From CAHJXF01 sp038254545 (GTDB lineage: Bacteria; Pseudomonadota; Gammaproteobacteria; Burkholderiales; Burkholderiaceae_D), in contig JBBSGB010000056.1 of assembly GCA_038254545.1 (NCBI GenBank), forward strand, positions 1 through 19,305: a DNA stretch of 19,305 nt, read 5' to 3'. The notes beneath the pieces are model-generated. The model was not told where the DNA came from. It did not search any database and was given only the letters and a program-made list of their open reading frames with translations. This document shows, one piece after another, positions 16,519 through 19,305 of this stretch; the stretch's first letter is position 1, and each line of letters opens with the position of its first letter. A program made the translations under genes and the position numbers.

Positions 16519-18127
16519 GCGCCTCGTCCTCGCCCACTTCTGGGTCGCCTTTGTGGCATTCGCGGTGGCCGTGCTGCTGGGCGAGTGGCAGATGTTCATC
16601 CGCAGTCCGCTGCACACGTGGATCGACAACCCGGAGCTCTACTACCGCTCGGTGACCGCGCACGGCACCGTGATGGGGTACGTGTTTCCGACGCTGATCG
16701 CGATGGGCTTCGGTTATGCGATCACCGAGCTGGCGCTCAAGCGCCCGTTGCTCGGCTTGCGCTGGGCCTGGGGCGGATTCTGGATGGTGATGGCCGGCAC
16801 CGTGATGGCCTCGACGCCGGTCGCGCTGGGCCGTGCATCGGTGCTGTACACTTTTTATCCGCCGCTGATCGCCGACGCCTTCTACTACCTGGGCATCGTG
16901 CTGGTGGTGGTCGGGTCCTGGGTGTGGGTGGCGCTCATGGTGATCAACCTTCGCGCGTGGAAGAAGGACAACCGGGGCGCCACCGTACCGCTCGTGATGT
17001 TCGGCAATGTCGCCAGCGCCTACCTGTGGGCCTGGACCTCGATCGGCGCGGCGGTCGAGATCATCTTCCTGATCCTGCCGGTCGCGCTCGGCTTCAAGGA
17101 CACGATCGACGCGGGACTGTCGCGGGTGTTCTTCTCGTGGACGCTGCACGCGATCGTCTACTTCTGGCTGATGCCAACCTACATCGTGTTCTACACGCTC
17201 GTTCCCCGGGCGATAGGCGGCCGGCTCTACAGCGACACGATGGGCCGCGTCGCCTTCGTCCTGTTCCTGGTGTTCTCGATGCCGATCGGCATCCACCATC
17301 TCTTCGCCGATCCGCAGGTCGGTTCGGGATTCAAGTTCATGCACGCGGTGTTCACGGCGATGGTGTCGGTGCCGACCTTCCTGACGGTCTTCACGATCGT
17401 GGCGTCGGCAGAGATCGCGGCGCGCCTGCGCGGCGGCAAGGGATTGCTCGGGTGGGTGAGGGCGCTGCCGTGGGACAACCCGATGATGCTGGCGGTCACC
17501 TTTTCATTCGTCATGCTGGGCTTCGGTGGCGCCGGTGGGCTCATCAACATGAGCTACCAGATGAACGAGACGATCCACAACACCCAGTGGGTGACGGGGC
17601 ACTTCCACCTGATCTTCGGCGGCGCGATCGTCATCATGTATTTCATGCTGGCCTATGAACTGTGGCCGCAACTGACCGGCTGCGCACCGCTGCCGCAGAA
17701 GCTCGTCAGGGCGCAGCTCTGGCTCTGGTTCATCGGCATGATGGTGCTCGCCATGCCGTGGCATCTGGTCGGGCTGATGGGGATGCCGCGGCGCATGGCC
17801 TACTACGATTACACCCACCCGGCGATCCATCCGCAGGCCTGGACGGTGATCGCATCCACCGTCGGCGGACTGGCGCTGGTGGTGTCGGCGCTGCTGTTCG
17901 TGTTCGTGCTCGCGAGGGGGAGAAAGCGGAACGAAGCGCCGGAGCCTTTCACCTTCAGCGTAGCGGTTCACATGCCAGCCCGTGTTCCTGCGGCGTTGAA
18001 CGGTTTCGGCCTGTGGGTTGCGCTGATGATCGCCTTGACGATCGTGAACTACGGCTTCCCGATCGTGCAACTGGCGATGCTCGAGGGTACGTCGGTCCCT
18101 GTGATCCACGTGGGAGCACCGCGGTGA
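16505..18127 (+). CDS. Cytochrome c oxidase subunit I, B-family (b(o/a)3 type)
   Basis: A 540-residue heme-copper oxidase subunit I with about 13 membrane segments, starting at GTG behind GAGAGG. By alignment with Thermus ba3, the low-spin heme ligands are His53 (TAHGT) and His368. The CuB ligands are His215, His264 and His265 (GIHHLFADP), and the high-spin heme ligand is His366 (VTGHFH). Tyr219 in HAIVY is placed to form the His-Tyr cross-link, so this is an O2 reductase rather than an NO reductase. K-path residues Tyr226, Tyr230, Thr291 and Thr294 match Tyr244, Tyr248, Ser309 and Thr312 of ba3. The usual Pro of the HPIVY loop is Ala216. It acts in the inner membrane, reducing O2 to water with proton pumping. 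It overlaps its neighbours at both ends. Heme types cannot be read from sequence. No subunit III or assembly genes are nearby. Confidence 0.95.
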   Translation: MFVAKRLVLAHFWVAFVAFAVAVLLGEWQMFIRSPLHTWIDNPELYYRSVTAHGTVMGYVFPTLIAMGFGYAITELALKRPLLGLRWAWGGFWMVMAGTVMASTPVALGRASVLYTFYPPLIADAFYYLGIVLVVVGSWVWVALMVINLRAWKKDNRGATVPLVMFGNVASAYLWAWTSIGAAVEIIFLILPVALGFKDTIDAGLSRVFFSWTLHAIVYFWLMPTYIVFYTLVPRAIGGRLYSDTMGRVAFVLFLVFSMPIGIHHLFADPQVGSGFKFMHAVFTAMVSVPTFLTVFTIVASAEIAARLRGGKGLLGWVRALPWDNPMMLAVTFSFVMLGFGGAGGLINMSYQMNETIHNTQWVTGHFHLIFGGAIVIMYFMLAYELWPQLTGCAPLPQKLVRAQLWLWFIGMMVLAMPWHLVGLMGMPRRMAYYDYTHPAIHPQAWTVIASTVGGLALVVSALLFVFVLARGRKRNEAPEPFTFSVAVHMPARVPAALNGFGLWVALMIALTIVNYGFPIVQLAMLEGTSVPVIHVGAPR

Positions 18128-18924
18128 GCGGCCAGCGTGTGGTTGCGTGGAGCAACCCCTGGTTTCGCTGGAGCGTCATTTCGTTTTGCGCATCGAGCGT
18201 GGCGGCGATCCTGATCGGCTTCATCTGGCTGCCATCGGCGCAGGGAGACTTCAGCGCACAGGGCCTGTGGGCCAGCATCTGCCGCGCCGCGGGCGTGCCT
18301 GCCCGCTGGAGCGAAGCGCCGCAGGCCACTGCAAGCGGCGCGCGTTCGACCAGCGTCGTGCTCAACGAGGCGATGGCCAAACGCGGCAGCGACGTCGCGG
18401 TCGGCCGCGGCGCGACGCTGGCCCTGCAATGCACGACCTGTCACGGCGAACGCGGCGTCAGCGCCGCCAACGCGCCGAATCTAGCGGGTCAGTATCCCGA
18501 GGTGATCGTCAAGCAGATGCTCGATTTCAAGAGTGGCGACCGCAGCAGCGCCGTGATGCAGGCCCTCGCTGCTAACCTGTCCGAGCCCGCGATATGCGAC
18601 CTGGCCGCCTACTACGCATACCTGCCCAAGCCGAGCACCGGCAATCTCGATGGCCAGGTTCCTGCGTTGATCCGGGTTGGCGATCCGATGCGAAACATCG
18701 CGCCTTGCGGCGCGTGCCACGGAGGCTTCGGCGACAAGCTGGGTGCGCCGTGGCTCGAAGGAATGCCGCGTGAGTACCTGGTCGTTCAATTGACCAACTT
18801 CGCCGGCGGTGCGAGAAGGAACGACAGTCTCGCCCAGATGCGCAACATGGCGCGCGCCTTGTCTGCGACCGAGACCGAGTCGATCGCCAGCTACTACGCC
18901 GGGGCCGCCCCCAGGCCGAGGTAG
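18124..18924 (+). CDS. Membrane-anchored diheme cytochrome c (c4-like)
   Basis: A 266-residue protein starting at the GTG that overlaps the subunit I stop as GTGA (18124-18127). An N-terminal helix (about 14-36, FRWSVISFCASSVAAILIGF) is followed by about 60 linker residues and two c-heme sites, CTTCH at 103-107 and CGACH at 195-199. The two domains are of cytochrome c4 type (APNLAGQYPE after heme 1; GAPWLEGMPREYLV after heme 2). Candidate Met ligands lie near 145 and 239-242. The absence of an Ala-x-Ala cleavage site suggests the helix stays as an anchor, holding the heme domains by the oxidase. It is the last gene of the operon and probably the direct donor to CuA (inference). A longer open reading from 17662 runs through subunit I out of frame and is not the real start. 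Confidence 0.92.
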   Translation: MSGQRVVAWSNPWFRWSVISFCASSVAAILIGFIWLPSAQGDFSAQGLWASICRAAGVPARWSEAPQATASGARSTSVVLNEAMAKRGSDVAVGRGATLALQCTTCHGERGVSAANAPNLAGQYPEVIVKQMLDFKSGDRSSAVMQALAANLSEPAICDLAAYYAYLPKPSTGNLDGQVPALIRVGDPMRNIAPCGACHGGFGDKLGAPWLEGMPREYLVVQLTNFAGGARRNDSLAQMRNMARALSATETESIASYYAGAAPRPR

Positions 18925-18951
18925 AAGTCGTCTCCTTTCGGGAGACTTCTA
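18922..18951 (+). terminator. Candidate terminator hairpin at the end of the oxidase operon
   Basis: TAGAAGTC (18922-18929) pairs with GACTTCTA (18944-18951), an 8-bp stem. An alternative pairing uses TAGAAG/CTTCTA plus TCTCC (18931-18935)/GGAGA (18941-18945) around a TTTCG loop. The first three bases are the stop codon of the preceding cytochrome gene. No T-run follows, so it is not a standard intrinsic terminator; it may instead protect the 3' end of the mRNA. Confidence 0.5.
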
Positions 18952-18955
18952 GAAT

Positions 18956-18982
18956 GCGCGCTCGAAGAATTCTCGAACGCGC
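18956..18982. repeat. Second inverted repeat between oxidase operon and mutS
   Basis: GCGCG (18956-18960) and CGCGC (18978-18982) flank TCG/CGA and a central AGAATTCT palindrome. Together they form a near-perfect 27-base palindrome with one mismatch and one bulged base. It starts only four bases after the previous hairpin and is followed by an A-rich run (AAACAAAAC). A second terminator-like or transcript-end structure is plausible; a protein-binding site is also possible. Confidence 0.45.
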
Positions 18983-19010
18983 AAACAAAACCTGATCGCA
19001 GCGTCGGTTG

Positions 19011-19053
19011 AATGTCCGCGACAAGGTAATGTCCGTTGTCGCACACGACAATT
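19011..19053. repeat. Short repeats upstream of mutS
   Basis: AATGTCCG occurs at 19011-19018 and 19028-19035, 17 bp apart. GCGACAA (19018-19024) and TTGTCGC (19036-19042) form an inverted repeat with an 11-base loop, and a third CGACAA follows near 19047. This may be part of the mutS promoter or leader. No clear -10/-35 pair was found, and the remaining bases up to 19083 show nothing else. Confidence 0.3.
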
Positions 19054-19083
19054 CTTCAATGCTCGATCCCTGACCTCGATTCG

Positions 19084-19305
19084 ATGACCGCGCCACCACA
19101 GACCCATGCCGGCCACACGCCGATGATGCAGCAGTACCTGCGCATCAAGGGTCAGCATCCCGACACGCTGCTGCTGTATCGCATGGGCGACTTCTACGAG
19201 CTCTTCCACGACGACGCCAAGCGCGCGGCGCAACTGCTGGACATCACGCTGACGGCACGCGGGCAATCGAACGGGAAGCCGATCCCGATGGCGGGCGTGC
19301 CCTTC
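19084..19305 (+). CDS. mutS: DNA mismatch repair protein MutS, N-terminal fragment (3' end outside window)
   Basis: The first 74 codons of MutS run off the end of the window. The reading from ATG 19084 gives the mismatch-binding domain I, with MMQQYLRIKGQHPDTLLLY, then GDFYELF containing the Phe-x-Glu motif that stacks on the mismatched base (F-Y-E), LLDITLTARG and PIPMAGVPF. Full-length MutS is about 850-880 residues. The protein recognises mismatches after replication and recruits MutL. No strong Shine-Dalgarno sequence precedes the start; the next methionines are an MM pair at residues 14-15. The gene follows the oxidase operon on the same strand behind two hairpins and is probably transcribed separately. 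Identification is very secure despite the short length. Confidence 0.95.
   Translation, partial: MTAPPQTHAGHTPMMQQYLRIKGQHPDTLLLYRMGDFYELFHDDAKRAAQLLDITLTARGQSNGKPIPMAGVPF

Noticed and set aside
16370..18109. Long minus-strand frames opposite oxidase subunit I
   Set aside because: Their products are Asp, His and Arg-rich low-information sequences, the mirror of membrane-helix codons.
16505..18127. Subunit I considered as an NO reductase (NorB)
   Set aside because: The cross-link tyrosine four residues after the first CuB histidine is present, and a CuA subunit II is encoded beside it; both point to an O2-reducing oxidase.

Overview
The window reads as a chromosomal segment of a high-GC proteobacterium, most likely a betaproteobacterium of the Burkholderiales type. 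The basis is the heavy GC bias at third codon positions, the divergent trmJ/suhB pair and the close match of the MutS N-terminus to betaproteobacterial MutS. The exact taxon cannot be read from the sequence. I saw no insertion sequence, phage gene, CRISPR array, tRNA or rRNA, and coding density is very high.

Layout. (1) 1-7221 (+): the 3' four-fifths or so of a giant cyclic beta-1,2-glucan synthase (NdvB/ChvB type); its start lies outside the window. (2) 10310-7250 (-): a probable three-gene operon of a TrmJ-type tRNA 2'-O-methyltransferase, a PrpF-family isomerase joined to it by an ATGA overlap, and a crotonase-fold enzyme that lacks both usual catalytic glutamates. (3) 10462-11337 (+): suhB, divergent from trmJ, with an unusual Gly/Lys-rich insertion. 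(4) 12633-11341 (-) and 12713-13507 (+): an MFS transporter and a divergent AraC-family regulator, a classic regulator/exporter pair. (5) 13730-18924 (+): a six-gene respiratory operon. In order it encodes a diheme cytochrome c, a triheme cytochrome c, a 59-residue single-helix protein, a CuA subunit II, a B-family (ba3-like) subunit I, and a membrane-anchored diheme cytochrome c. Most junctions are 4-bp or longer overlaps. (6) 18922-19083: two adjacent hairpins and short repeats. (7) 19084-end (+): the first 74 codons of mutS.

The most interesting unit is the respiratory operon. It pairs a terminal oxidase of the Thermus ba3 family with three different c-type cytochromes carrying seven CXXCH heme sites in total. 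One of them is a triheme protein of the kind that normally serves periplasmic alcohol or sugar-acid dehydrogenases, yet no dehydrogenase gene lies beside it. Subunit I keeps the copper and heme histidines, the cross-linking tyrosine and the single K-type proton-path residues of ba3. Subunit II keeps the CuA site and the glutamate that starts that path. The tiny gene before subunit II is a candidate subunit IIa. My inference is a dedicated membrane and periplasmic electron wire to a high-affinity oxidase, with an electron donor not encoded in the window.
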